Shown here: positions 14,401 through 21,198 of the stretch, piece after piece | Position numbering within the stretch: position 1 is the first letter of the stretch | Layout: the number at the start of each line of letters is the position of its first letter | Origin: DATHSN01 sp035464115 | GTDB taxonomy: Bacteria > Actinomycetota > Acidimicrobiia > Acidimicrobiales > SKKL01 | Direction: 5' to 3' | Assembly (NCBI GenBank): GCA_035464115.1 | Contig: DATHSN010000170.1 | Coordinates: 1 to 28,673 of the forward strand | DNA: 28,673 nucleotides | Translations under genes and position numbers: made by a program | The notes under the pieces: model-generated | Told to the model about the DNA's origin: nothing | Database searches by the model: none | The model's input: only the letters and a program-made list of their open reading frames with translations

Positions 14401-16212
14401 GTGGCCTTCGCCCTCGCGTCGTTGGTGCCCCTCGGCGTGGTGGTCGTCGGGCTGGTGTGGATCGGCGCGCAGGTGCAGGCCTCCCAATCGGTCGAGCGCA
14501 CCACGGTCGTGGCCAACGAGGTCACCGCCCGCATCGAGGGCCGCGTCGAGCTCTACCGGCGTCTCGTCACCACGGTCTCGGCGGGGTTCGGCGCCGGCCT
14601 GGCGCCCGAGCCGGAGTCGGCGCTGCGGGTCCTGTTGGCGAGCGACCGCAACATCGTCGACGCGGCGGTGGTCGACGCCGCCGGCCGTGAGGTGCTCCGC
14701 CTCGAGCGGGCGGGCGTCGTCGGCTCCGAGCAGCGGCGCGATCGGGCCGACGACCCGGCCGTCAGCGCCGTGCTCCACGGGGCCGACTCGTTCGTGGGCC
14801 TGGCCCGGCCCACCGACGGCGCCCAGGCCGGCGCCCTGGTCGTGGCCGCGCCCGTCGACGACCCGCGTCGCGGTGAGGCCGTCGGCGCGGTGGTGGTCAC
14901 CGTCGCGGCGTCGGTCCTCGTCGACGGGGTGCGGGCGATCCCACTCGGCGACGGCCAGGTGGAGCCGTACCTGGCCACGAGCGACGGGGTCGTGCTGGCC
15001 CACGAGCGCCTCGCGGTGGTGCTCGGTGCCGAGCCCGTCCCCGACGCCGCCCGCGAGGGGCTGCGCCGCGGGCTCGGAGACCGGTGGGTGGTGCGGGGGG
15101 TCACGCCGCTCGCCCTCGACGACGACACCTACCTGGTGGTGGCCGAGCAGCCGGCGCTGAGCGCCCTCGCCCCCAGCGTGCAGAGCGTGGCGCTGGCCGC
15201 GCTCACCTCGCTGGTGGCCCTCCTGCTCGCCATCGTCCTGCGGCGGCGACTGGCCCGGTCGGTGGTGCGCCCCACCGAGGAGCTGGCCGCCATGGCCGAC
15301 CGGCTGCGGGCGGGTGACCTCACGGCGCGCGGCCCGTCGGCCTCGATCGCCGAGCTCGCGGCGTTGGCCGAGAGCGTCGACGCCATGGCCGTCGAGCTCG
15401 AGCGCACCGTCGGCCGGCTCCGCCGCTCGAACCGCGACCTCGAGCTCTTCGCGTCGGCCGCCGCGCACGACCTGCGCAGCCCGCTGCACACCATCGCCGC
15501 CTACGTCGACCTGCTCCGCCGCCGCTACGCCGAGGTCCCCCCGAGCGGCGACCCCGACGTCGAACGGCACTGGGGGTACGTGGTGGAGGCGACGCGCACG
15601 CTCGACGCCCTGCTCGGCGGCCTGCTCGCCTACTCGATGCTCGACCAGGAGGGCGCGGCGCCCGACGTCGAGGTCGATCTCGACGAGGTCCTCGACGAGG
15701 TCCTGGTGGCCCTGGCGGCCGACCTCCGGGCGACCGGCGCCACGGTCGAGCGCCGTCCCCTGCCCACCGTGGCCGGCGACCGCGTGCAGCTCCACCAGCT
15801 GCTGCAGAACCTGGTCCACAACGCGCTGGTGCACCGCGAGCCGTGGTCGCCGCCGCCGACCGTGGCGATCGACGCCGAACCGGCGTGGTCGGGGAGCAGG
15901 CCGGCGTGGGCCGTCTCCGTCGTCGACGACGGGCCGGGGATCGACCCCCGGCACCACGCCGAGGTCCTCGAGCTGTTCGGGCGGGCGCCGGGTGCGCACG
16001 CCGGCGCCGGGATCGGGCTCGCGCTGTGCTCGCGCATCGTCGAGCGCCACGGCGGACGCATCGACGTCCGCTCCGCGCCCGGGTCGGGCAGCACGTTCGT
16101 GGTCACCCTGCCGGCCGCGGTCACCGGCACCACGGCCGGTCCCGAGCCGGGCGGTGACCCTCCCGAGCGCGCCGTCCCGCACGGTGGCGGCCGGGGCACC
16201 GACGACCGGTAG
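14401..16212 (+). CDS. membrane sensor histidine kinase, orphan
   Basis: A two-component sensor of 603 residues from this start. TM1 is at the N-terminus (LASLVPLGVVVVGLVWIG). An extracytoplasmic domain of about 230 residues, Cache-like in style, leads to TM2 (about 258-280) and a HAMP linker (PTEELAAMADRLRAGDLTARG). The H-box is ASAAAHDLRSPLHTIAAYVD with H356. The ATPase part has N-box LLQNLVHNALVH, G1 VVDDGPGID and G2 GAGIGLALCSRIVERHGG. GTG 14401 has GGGAG 6 nt upstream, but the preceding in-frame residues RRPATFRREL look like a real cytoplasmic kinase N-terminus. The only standard start upstream is GTG 14206, inside the divergent hydrolase gene. No response regulator is adjacent, so target and signal are unknown. 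Confidence 0.88.
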   Translation: MAFALASLVPLGVVVVGLVWIGAQVQASQSVERTTVVANEVTARIEGRVELYRRLVTTVSAGFGAGLAPEPESALRVLLASDRNIVDAAVVDAAGREVLRLERAGVVGSEQRRDRADDPAVSAVLHGADSFVGLARPTDGAQAGALVVAAPVDDPRRGEAVGAVVVTVAASVLVDGVRAIPLGDGQVEPYLATSDGVVLAHERLAVVLGAEPVPDAAREGLRRGLGDRWVVRGVTPLALDDDTYLVVAEQPALSALAPSVQSVALAALTSLVALLLAIVLRRRLARSVVRPTEELAAMADRLRAGDLTARGPSASIAELAALAESVDAMAVELERTVGRLRRSNRDLELFASAAAHDLRSPLHTIAAYVDLLRRRYAEVPPSGDPDVERHWGYVVEATRTLDALLGGLLAYSMLDQEGAAPDVEVDLDEVLDEVLVALAADLRATGATVERRPLPTVAGDRVQLHQLLQNLVHNALVHREPWSPPPTVAIDAEPAWSGSRPAWAVSVVDDGPGIDPRHHAEVLELFGRAPGAHAGAGIGLALCSRIVERHGGRIDVRSAPGSGSTFVVTLPAAVTGTTAGPEPGGDPPERAVPHGGGRGTDDR

Positions 16213-16215
16213 CGT
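16210..16215 (+). promoter_or_regulatory. -10-like TAGCGT, overlaps kinase stop codon
   Basis: TAGCGT includes the TAG stop of the sensor kinase and lies 6 nt before the GTG start of the aldolase. The geometry predicts a leaderless internal promoter, although read-through from the kinase is also possible. Confidence 0.4.
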
Positions 16216-16221
16216 CGATCC

Positions 16222-17244
16222 GTGCCCGTCATCGACCTGCGCTCCGACACCGTCACCCGCCCGACCCCGGCGATGCGGCGGGCGATGGCCGAGGCCGAGG
16301 TGGGCGACGACGTGTTCGGGGAGGACCCCACCGTCAACCGGCTGCAGGCGCTCGCCGCCGAGCGCTTCGGCACCGAGGCGGCCCTGTTCGTGCCGAGCGG
16401 CACCCAGAGCAACCTCGTGGCGCTGCTCGCGCACTGCCAGCGGGGCGACGAGTACATCGCCGGCCAGCAGGCCCACACCTACCGGTGGGAGGGCGGTGGC
16501 GGCGCCGTGCTCGGTGGCATCAACCCCCAGCCGCTCGAGAACGAGCCCGACGGCACGCTCGACCTGGCGCGAGTCGCCGCCGCGGTGAAGCCGTTCGACG
16601 ACCACTTCGCCCGCACCCGGCTGCTCTGCCTCGAGAACACCATCTCGGGCCGGGCCCTGCCGCTCGACTACGGGCCCGCGGCGCGCGCCGTCGCCGAGCG
16701 CCACGGGCTCGCCGTGCACCTCGACGGCGCCCGGATCGCCAACGCCGCCGTGCACCACGGCGTCGAGCCCGTCGAGCTCACCCGCGACGTCGACACCGTC
16801 TCGGTGTGCCTGTCGAAGGGGTTGGGTGCTCCCGCCGGGTCGGTGCTGTGCGGCCCCGCCGAGGTCATCGCGGCCGCGCACCGGTGGCGCAAGGTCACCG
16901 GCGGGGGGATGCGCCAGGCGGGCATCCTCGCCGCCGCCGGCATCGTGGCCCTCACCGAGCACGTCGACCGCCTCGCCGACGACCACGCCAACGCCGCGGC
17001 GCTGGCGGCGGGGCTGGCCGGCATCGACGGGGTCGAGGTCACCTCGGTGGCCACCAACATGGTCTTCGCCTCGTTCGCCGGTCTGCCGGTCGGCTTGCGG
17101 GCCGCGCTGGCGGCCGACGGCATCGCCATCATCGGCGACTCGGGCGGCGGCCCGGTCCGGCTCGTCACCCATCTCGACGTGAGCGCCGACGACATCGACG
17201 TCGTGGTCGCCGCGGTGGCCCGCTACGCGACCGATGCCGGCTGA
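16222..17244 (+). CDS. ltaE: low-specificity L-threonine aldolase
   Basis: A 340-residue fold-type I PLP enzyme that cleaves L-threonine or allo-threonine to glycine and acetaldehyde. The start IDLRSDTVTRPTPAMRRAMAEAEVGDDVFGEDPTVN is a near-consensus family opening. LFVPSGTQSNLVAL (about 52-65), LCLENTISGRALPL and VHLDGARIANAAV (PLP-binding Asp and Arg region) follow. The Schiff-base lysine is K199 in SVCLSKGLGAPAGSVL, and GGGMRQAGILAAAGIVAL completes the site. GTG 16222 follows a -10-like TAGCGT by 6 nt with no Shine-Dalgarno. It overlaps the MFS gene by 11 nt, which suggests an operon that may couple amino-acid breakdown to transport. Confidence 0.94.
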   Translation: MPVIDLRSDTVTRPTPAMRRAMAEAEVGDDVFGEDPTVNRLQALAAERFGTEAALFVPSGTQSNLVALLAHCQRGDEYIAGQQAHTYRWEGGGGAVLGGINPQPLENEPDGTLDLARVAAAVKPFDDHFARTRLLCLENTISGRALPLDYGPAARAVAERHGLAVHLDGARIANAAVHHGVEPVELTRDVDTVSVCLSKGLGAPAGSVLCGPAEVIAAAHRWRKVTGGGMRQAGILAAAGIVALTEHVDRLADDHANAAALAAGLAGIDGVEVTSVATNMVFASFAGLPVGLRAALAADGIAIIGDSGGGPVRLVTHLDVSADDIDVVVAAVARYATDAG

Positions 17245-18487
17245 CGCGGCCCGCTCTGCGGCGCCACCGGCTCCCGCCCGCGAGGGGCCCGGGCCCCAGG
17301 CCACCGTCATCACCTTGATGGTGGTCACGGCCGCCCTGTCGCTCGCCAACGGCGCCGTCTTCGCGCTGCTGGCCGAGTTCCAGGACCGCTACGGCTTCGC
17401 CACGTGGGGACTCGGGCTCATCGCCGGGAGCGCGTTCTTGTCGGGGCTGGTCGCCAACCTCGCCCTCTCCCGCCACGCCGACCGCGGCCGGGCCCGGCTC
17501 CTCCTCGTCGGTGGCCTTCTGGTCGGCGTCGTCGGCAACCTCTGGATGGGGGTGGCCACCGAGCTGTGGCAGTTCACCGGGGCGCGGCTGCTGCTCGGGC
17601 TGGGCTTCGGCGCGTTCGTGCCCGCGGCCCGCAAGGTCGCCATCCACGCGGTCCCGCACCAAGCCGGGCGCGTGCTCGGGCGACTGGCCAGCGCGGTGGT
17701 GGGCGGGTTCACGCTCGGTCCCCCGTTCGCCGCCGGGGTCACCGCCCTGGTCGGGTCCCGTGCGCCCTTCCTCGCCATCGCCGCCGTGGTGGCGCTCACC
17801 GTGCCCCTGGTCGCCCGGATCCCGAGCCCGCCCCGCCAGGCCCCGCCCGACCCTCGCGTGCTGCGCCACCTCGCCCGGATCCCGGGGGTGCAGGCCGCCG
17901 TCGCCGTGGGCGCCGCGCTCTACCTGTCGATCGGCGTCTTCGACGCCATCTGGGCGCGCTACCTCACCGACCTCGGGGCCAGCACGCTGTTCGTGGGCCT
18001 GTCGTTGCTGGCGTTCGGCGCCCCCATGGCCCTCTTCGCACCCCTCGGCGGCCGGCTCGCCGACCGCTACGGGGGACGGCGGGTGGCCCTGATCGCGGTC
18101 ACCGCGTCGCTGCCGCTCATGGTCCTCTACGGCGTCGTCGGCTCGATCGTCGTGCTCACCGCGATCTCGGCGCTGCACGCGTTCTGCGACGGCACCTCGA
18201 CGCCGGGTGCCCAGCTCGCGGTCGCCGACGCCAGCCCCGCGGCGCGCGCCGCATCGGCGCAGGGACTGTTCGAGGCGGTCGGCTTCGGGGTGGCCGGCGT
18301 CGCCGCGCTGGCCTCGGCCTCGATCTACGGCGCGTTCGGCCCGACCTGGCTGTTCGGCGGCTCGGCGGCGGTCATGGCCGGTTTGCTCCTCGTGGCCCGG
18401 TGGCGGGGTGCGGTGGCCGACCGCCTCGCCGACGCGGCCGGGTCCGTCGCCCCCGCCGCGGGCCCGTCCGGGTCGGTGGCGGTGTGA
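17234..18487 (+). CDS. MFS transporter (12 TM)
   Basis: A 417-residue major facilitator protein. TM1 is VITLMVVTAALSLANGAVFALL, and the loop 2-3 region is NLALSRHADRGRARLLLVGG. The matching C-half signature is GGRLADRYGGRRVALIAV, and 12 hydrophobic helices can be counted. The segment LLGLGFGAFVPAARKVAI resembles drug/sugar efflux MFS members. ATG 17234 lies inside the aldolase end (11-nt overlap), and the stop overlaps the next gene's GTG by 4 nt, so all three genes are likely co-translated. The C-terminal 25 residues are Ala/Pro/Gly-rich. Substrate is unknown; the operon suggests a small metabolite. Confidence 0.88.
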   Translation: MPADAARSAAPPAPAREGPGPQATVITLMVVTAALSLANGAVFALLAEFQDRYGFATWGLGLIAGSAFLSGLVANLALSRHADRGRARLLLVGGLLVGVVGNLWMGVATELWQFTGARLLLGLGFGAFVPAARKVAIHAVPHQAGRVLGRLASAVVGGFTLGPPFAAGVTALVGSRAPFLAIAAVVALTVPLVARIPSPPRQAPPDPRVLRHLARIPGVQAAVAVGAALYLSIGVFDAIWARYLTDLGASTLFVGLSLLAFGAPMALFAPLGGRLADRYGGRRVALIAVTASLPLMVLYGVVGSIVVLTAISALHAFCDGTSTPGAQLAVADASPAARAASAQGLFEAVGFGVAGVAALASASIYGAFGPTWLFGGSAAVMAGLLLVARWRGAVADRLADAAGSVAPAAGPSGSVAV

Positions 18488-19521
18488 CCGGGGCTGACAT
18501 GACCGGGGCTGGCGCGACCGGTGGTGGCGCGGTGCCCGCCCCGATCGGTGTCGTGGCCAACCCGGCGTCGGGGCGCGACGTGCGGCGGCTCCTCGCCGCC
18601 GCGGGCACCTCCACGCCCGAGGAGAAGGCGTCGATCGTGCGGCGCGTGCTGCTCGGCGCCGCCGACGTCGGTGCCCGTCGGTTCGTGTTCCTCCCCGAGT
18701 CGGCGGGCATCGTGCGGCGCGCCACCGACACCCTGGCTCCCGAGATCGAGCGCGAGGTGCTGTCGTTCGAGCGCCACCTCGACGAGCGCGACAGCACCCG
18801 GGCCGCCGAGCTGCTCCGCGACGCCGGCTGCGCGGTGGTCGTGGTGCTCGGCGGCGACGGGACCAACCGGGCGGTGGCCAAGGGGTGGCCCGACGCGCCC
18901 CTGCTGCCGCTGTCCACCGGCACGAACAACGCGTTCCCCGAGTTCGTCGAGGCGACGGTGGCGGGGGTGGCCGCCGGCCTGGTGAGCACCGGCCGGGTCC
19001 GCCTCGACGAGGTGGCCGAGCGGGCGAAGGTCGTCGTCGTGGAGATCGACGGCGAGGCCCCCGACCTCGCGCTGGTCGACCTGGTGGCCACCACCGACCC
19101 GTGGGTCGGCTCCATGGAGCTGTTCGACCCCGAGCGCCTCGTCGCCGCGGTGCTCACCCGGGCCGAGCCGGCGTCGGTGGGCTTCAGCGCCGTCGGTGGG
19201 CTGCTGCACCCCACCCGTCCCGCCGACGAGCGCGGCCTGGTCGTGTGGTTCGCCCCACCCGACGTCGCGCCCCGCCGCCTGCGGGCCCCCACCGCGCCGG
19301 GGCACCACGCCGAGCTCGGCATCGCGTCGGTCGACCCGCTCGGGCTCGGCGACGAGGTGCGCATCGCCGGACCGTGCGTGCTCGCCTTCGACGGCGAGCG
19401 ACGGCGGGCGGTCCCCGACGGCGCCCACGCCCGGGTGCGCGTCGAGCGCACCGGCCCCTGGGTGATCCGCCCGACCCTCGCCCTCGAGCTGGCCGCGGCT
19501 CGCGGCACGTTCCTGGCCTGA
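18484..19521 (+). CDS. ATP-NAD kinase-like protein (AcoX-type)
   Basis: A 345-residue protein with the NAD-kinase/diacylglycerol-kinase nucleotide fold. IGVVANPASGRDVRRLLA near the N-terminus and VVVLGGDGTNRAVAKGW (GGDGT at about 121-125) are the hallmark motifs, followed by PLLPLSTGTNNAFPEFVEATVAGVAAGLV. The C-terminal half (VGGLLHPTRPADERGLVVWF ... LAFDGERRRAVPDGAHARVRV) matches the beta-rich lobe of this fold. The closest type I recognise is AcoX of acetoin gene clusters, whose function is unresolved; acetoin dehydrogenase genes are not present here. GTG 18484 overlaps the MFS stop by 4 nt. ATG 18499 is an alternative, since the two starts lie in a 15-bp tandem duplication. Confidence 0.82.
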   Translation: MTGADMTGAGATGGGAVPAPIGVVANPASGRDVRRLLAAAGTSTPEEKASIVRRVLLGAADVGARRFVFLPESAGIVRRATDTLAPEIEREVLSFERHLDERDSTRAAELLRDAGCAVVVVLGGDGTNRAVAKGWPDAPLLPLSTGTNNAFPEFVEATVAGVAAGLVSTGRVRLDEVAERAKVVVVEIDGEAPDLALVDLVATTDPWVGSMELFDPERLVAAVLTRAEPASVGFSAVGGLLHPTRPADERGLVVWFAPPDVAPRRLRAPTAPGHHAELGIASVDPLGLGDEVRIAGPCVLAFDGERRRAVPDGAHARVRVERTGPWVIRPTLALELAAARGTFLA

Positions 19522-19577
19522 GGTCCCGGGCCCCGCGAGCTGACGGGACAGGGTGACAGCGGTCCGGTCCCCCATAG

Positions 19578-19591
19578 CGGCACCCGTGCCG
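19578..19591. promoter_or_regulatory. small hairpin in the leader of the DUF305 gene
   Basis: CGGCAC-CC-GTGCCG is a perfect 6-bp inverted repeat in the 85-nt gap after the AcoX-like gene and just before the DUF305 gene's ribosome site. It could be a weak terminator or an operator. Confidence 0.3.
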
Positions 19592-19606
19592 GGGAACAGG
19601 GCTGAC

Positions 19607-20308
19607 ATGACCGGTGAACACGACTCCGAGACCGAGCGCGACAGCACCGCGACCGAGCGCGACAGCACCGCGACCGAGGCCGACAGCACCGTGACCGAGG
19701 CCGACAGCACCGCGACCGAGCGCGACGACCGCGAGCACGGGGGCGAGGACCACGCCGGCGGGTCGGAGGTGCCGTGGGCGCCCTACCTGCGGTTCGGGGC
19801 GATGATCCTCACGTCGATGGTGCTCATGTACTGGGTGATGTTCGCCGGCTCGTGGGAGTGGAGCCACGTGCGGTTCAGCCAGAGCCGGGTGTTCATGGCC
19901 CTCACCATGGGCGGCACGATGGGGCTGGTCATGCTGGCGTGGATGCTCCACATGTACCGCGACGTGCGGCTCAACATCGCCGTGGTCGTCATCAGCCTGG
20001 TCCTGCTCGGCGGCGGCATCGCCCTCGACCGCAGCCAGACCGCGGTGGGCGACGTGGCGTTCATGCGGGGGATGATCCCCCACCACTCACTGGCGATCAC
20101 CCGGTCCGAGCGGTTCGACGTGGACGACGTGCGGGTGTGCGAGCTGGCGGTGGCCATCAGCGAGGCCCAGCGCCGGGAGATCCTCGAGATGGACTGGTTG
20201 ATCGACGACATCAACGAGAACGGCGCGGCGTCGACGCGAGCCGAGGCGGAGGCCAGGCCGATCCCGGAGTTCGACGTGTCCGCCGACCTGGTCTGCCCGT
20301 CGGACTGA
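19607..20308 (+). CDS. membrane-anchored DUF305 protein with acidic repeat N-terminus
   Basis: A 233-residue protein. The first 55 residues are acidic and Thr-rich, built on the heptad (E)(R/A)DST(A/V)T repeated four times. Three membrane helices follow (FGAMILTSMVLMYWVMFAG, VFMALTMGGTMGLVMLAWML, LNIAVVVISLVLLGGGIAL). A short DUF305-type C-terminal domain holds FMRGMIPHHSLAI with H159 and H160, and an Ile/Met-rich helix pair (ISEAQRREILEMDWLIDDI). DUF305 proteins often occur with copper-resistance genes and the HH/Met residues are suspected metal ligands; function is not proven. ATG 19607 has AGGG 6 nt upstream; GTG 19553 would add 18 unremarkable residues. It is convergent with the cytochrome c lipoprotein gene. 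Confidence 0.8.
   Translation: MTGEHDSETERDSTATERDSTATEADSTVTEADSTATERDDREHGGEDHAGGSEVPWAPYLRFGAMILTSMVLMYWVMFAGSWEWSHVRFSQSRVFMALTMGGTMGLVMLAWMLHMYRDVRLNIAVVVISLVLLGGGIALDRSQTAVGDVAFMRGMIPHHSLAITRSERFDVDDVRVCELAVAISEAQRREILEMDWLIDDINENGAASTRAEAEARPIPEFDVSADLVCPSD
19634..19726 (+). repeat. 21-bp tandem repeat, 4.4 copies, in coding sequence
   Basis: Four 21-bp units begin at 19634, 19655, 19676 and 19697, with a 9-nt partial unit to 19726. Each encodes a seven-residue unit of the form E(R/A)DST(A/V)T. The units differ by a few bases, mainly GAGCGC versus GAGGCC, and the period keeps the reading frame. Copy number may vary between strains. Confidence 0.85.
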
Positions 20309-20314
20309 CCGACG
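20298..20314. terminator. hairpin at DUF305 / cytochrome c convergence
   Basis: CGTCGG (20298-20303), loop ACTGA containing the DUF305 stop codon, and CCGACG (20309-20314) form a perfect 6-bp stem in the convergent junction. There is no U-tract. Confidence 0.5.
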
Positions 20315-20352
20315 TCGCCGGGGGATCGGCACCGACCGTCCTCGCGGTGGGA

Positions 20353-20760
20353 TCAGCGCGGCGGGTAGGGCTCGAAGCCGTGCTGCTGTTGCTGGTCGCG
20401 CACGTAGGCGATGACCGCATCGACCTCCGCGGCGCTGAGCCCGGGGATCGGGGGCATCGGCCCGTGGTCCCAGTGGTGGGCGGGCACGCCGAGGTCGATG
20501 GCGGCCCGGAACGCCTCGTCGGGATGGTGGCCGGGCTCGTAGACGATCGACAGGTGCGACGGGCCCTGGTCGGTGCCGCGGAGGTCGGTGCCGTGGCACG
20601 AGGCGCACGCCGAGGCGTACACCTCGGCGCCGAGCGCGAGCTGGGGATCGGCCGGCGTGGCGGTGGGGGCGTCGTCCCCGCACGCGCCGAGCGTGATCCC
20701 CACCACGACGATGGTGGCGGCGAGGATGGCGATCGAGCGGCGACGGCGAGCTCGGGTCAT
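20353..20760 (-). CDS. cytochrome c lipoprotein
   Basis: A 135-residue monohaem cytochrome c anchored as a lipoprotein outside the membrane. MTRARRRRSIAILAATIVVVGITLGAC is a lipoprotein signal peptide with lipobox LGAC. The haem site is CASCHG in ASACASCHGTDLRGTDQGPSH, and the likely axial Met is in MPPIPGLSAAEVDAVIAYVRDQ, the standard class I ending. It probably carries electrons to the terminal oxidase or another acceptor at the cell surface. The start ATG 20760 follows the charged RARRRR motif expected at a signal peptide N-terminus. It is divergent from the SHOCT-copB operon; the 147-nt gap contains a candidate copper-type operator. Confidence 0.9.
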   Translation of the reverse strand: MTRARRRRSIAILAATIVVVGITLGACGDDAPTATPADPQLALGAEVYASACASCHGTDLRGTDQGPSHLSIVYEPGHHPDEAFRAAIDLGVPAHHWDHGPMPPIPGLSAAEVDAVIAYVRDQQQQHGFEPYPPR

Positions 20761-20855
20761 CGGATAGGGAAGGGTGGCACGACCTCGCCGTCGACGCCAC
20801 CGGACGCCACGGCGACGACACCGTGGCCGAGGGACTCGGGGTCCGGCGGTTGGGT

Positions 20856-20879
20856 GGTCACCCATCGGGGTAGGTGACC
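20856..20879. promoter_or_regulatory. nested inverted repeats, candidate copper-responsive (CsoR-like) operator
   Basis: GGTCACC (20856-20862), a 10-nt spacer and GGTGACC (20873-20879) form a perfect 7-bp inverted repeat. Nested in it is CACCC-ATCG-GGGTA (20859-20872). G/C tracts flanking a short core and ending in TA resemble operators of the copper sensor CsoR, which in actinobacteria controls copper ATPase genes. It lies 29 nt before the SHOCT-copB operon start, in the gap shared with the cytochrome gene. No csoR gene is in this window, so the match is only by pattern and context. Confidence 0.45.
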
Positions 20880-20907
20880 GGACCGCCCGGACAGAGGAGG
20901 TCTCGCC

Positions 20908-21198
20908 GTGGCGAACCCGATCCTGGTGACCGTGCTCCCGACCCACTGGGCGGGTGACCGCGACCACATGTGGGACGACCACATGTGGGGCGGCGGCTGG
21001 ATGTGGCTGTGGGGACCACTCGTGGTGCTGGCCGTGCTCGCTGCGGTGGCGCTCGTCGTGTGGCTGGTGACGCGCTCGAGCGGAGCCTCCGACCGCGACG
21101 ATGGCAACCGGCGGGCCCGGGAGATCCTGGGCGAGCGCTACGCCCGTGGTGAGCTGAGCACCGAGGAGTACGACGACCGGCTCCAGCACCTCCGATGA
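20908..21198 (+). CDS. small membrane SHOCT-domain protein
   Basis: A 96-residue protein with one membrane helix (MWLWGPLVVLAVLAAVALVVWLV, about 32-54) and a C-terminal SHOCT domain (AREILGERYARGELSTEEYDDRLQHL, about 69-94), a short helical oligomerisation module. The outward part just before the helix is rich in His, Met and Trp, with two HMW triplets (20-22 and 25-27) and WMWLW. That composition could bind copper, but this is inference. GTG 20908 has GAGGAGG about 10 nt upstream. The stop overlaps the copB ATG by 4 nt (ATGA), so the two proteins are made together. Confidence 0.85.
   Translation: MANPILVTVLPTHWAGDRDHMWDDHMWGGGWMWLWGPLVVLAVLAAVALVVWLVTRSSGASDRDDGNRRAREILGERYARGELSTEEYDDRLQHLR

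Noticed and set aside
16222..17244. Reading the aldolase as a serine hydroxymethyltransferase or cysteine desulfurase
   Set aside because: The IDLRSDTVT opening and SKGLGAPAGS lysine motif are specific for threonine aldolase.
14248..17349. A 1033-codon open frame on the minus strand, opposite the sensor kinase and aldolase
   Set aside because: Its translation is Gly/His/Arg/Asp-rich low complexity with no domain, and it is exactly antisense to well-supported genes. Long antisense frames are expected at this GC content. The same applies to minus frames at 3566-5296 and 21138-23321.
17404..19521. A 705-codon frame suggesting an extended kinase-like protein
   Set aside because: The first 360 codons are a shadow of the MFS transporter; the kinase-like protein begins at the GTGA junction at 18484.
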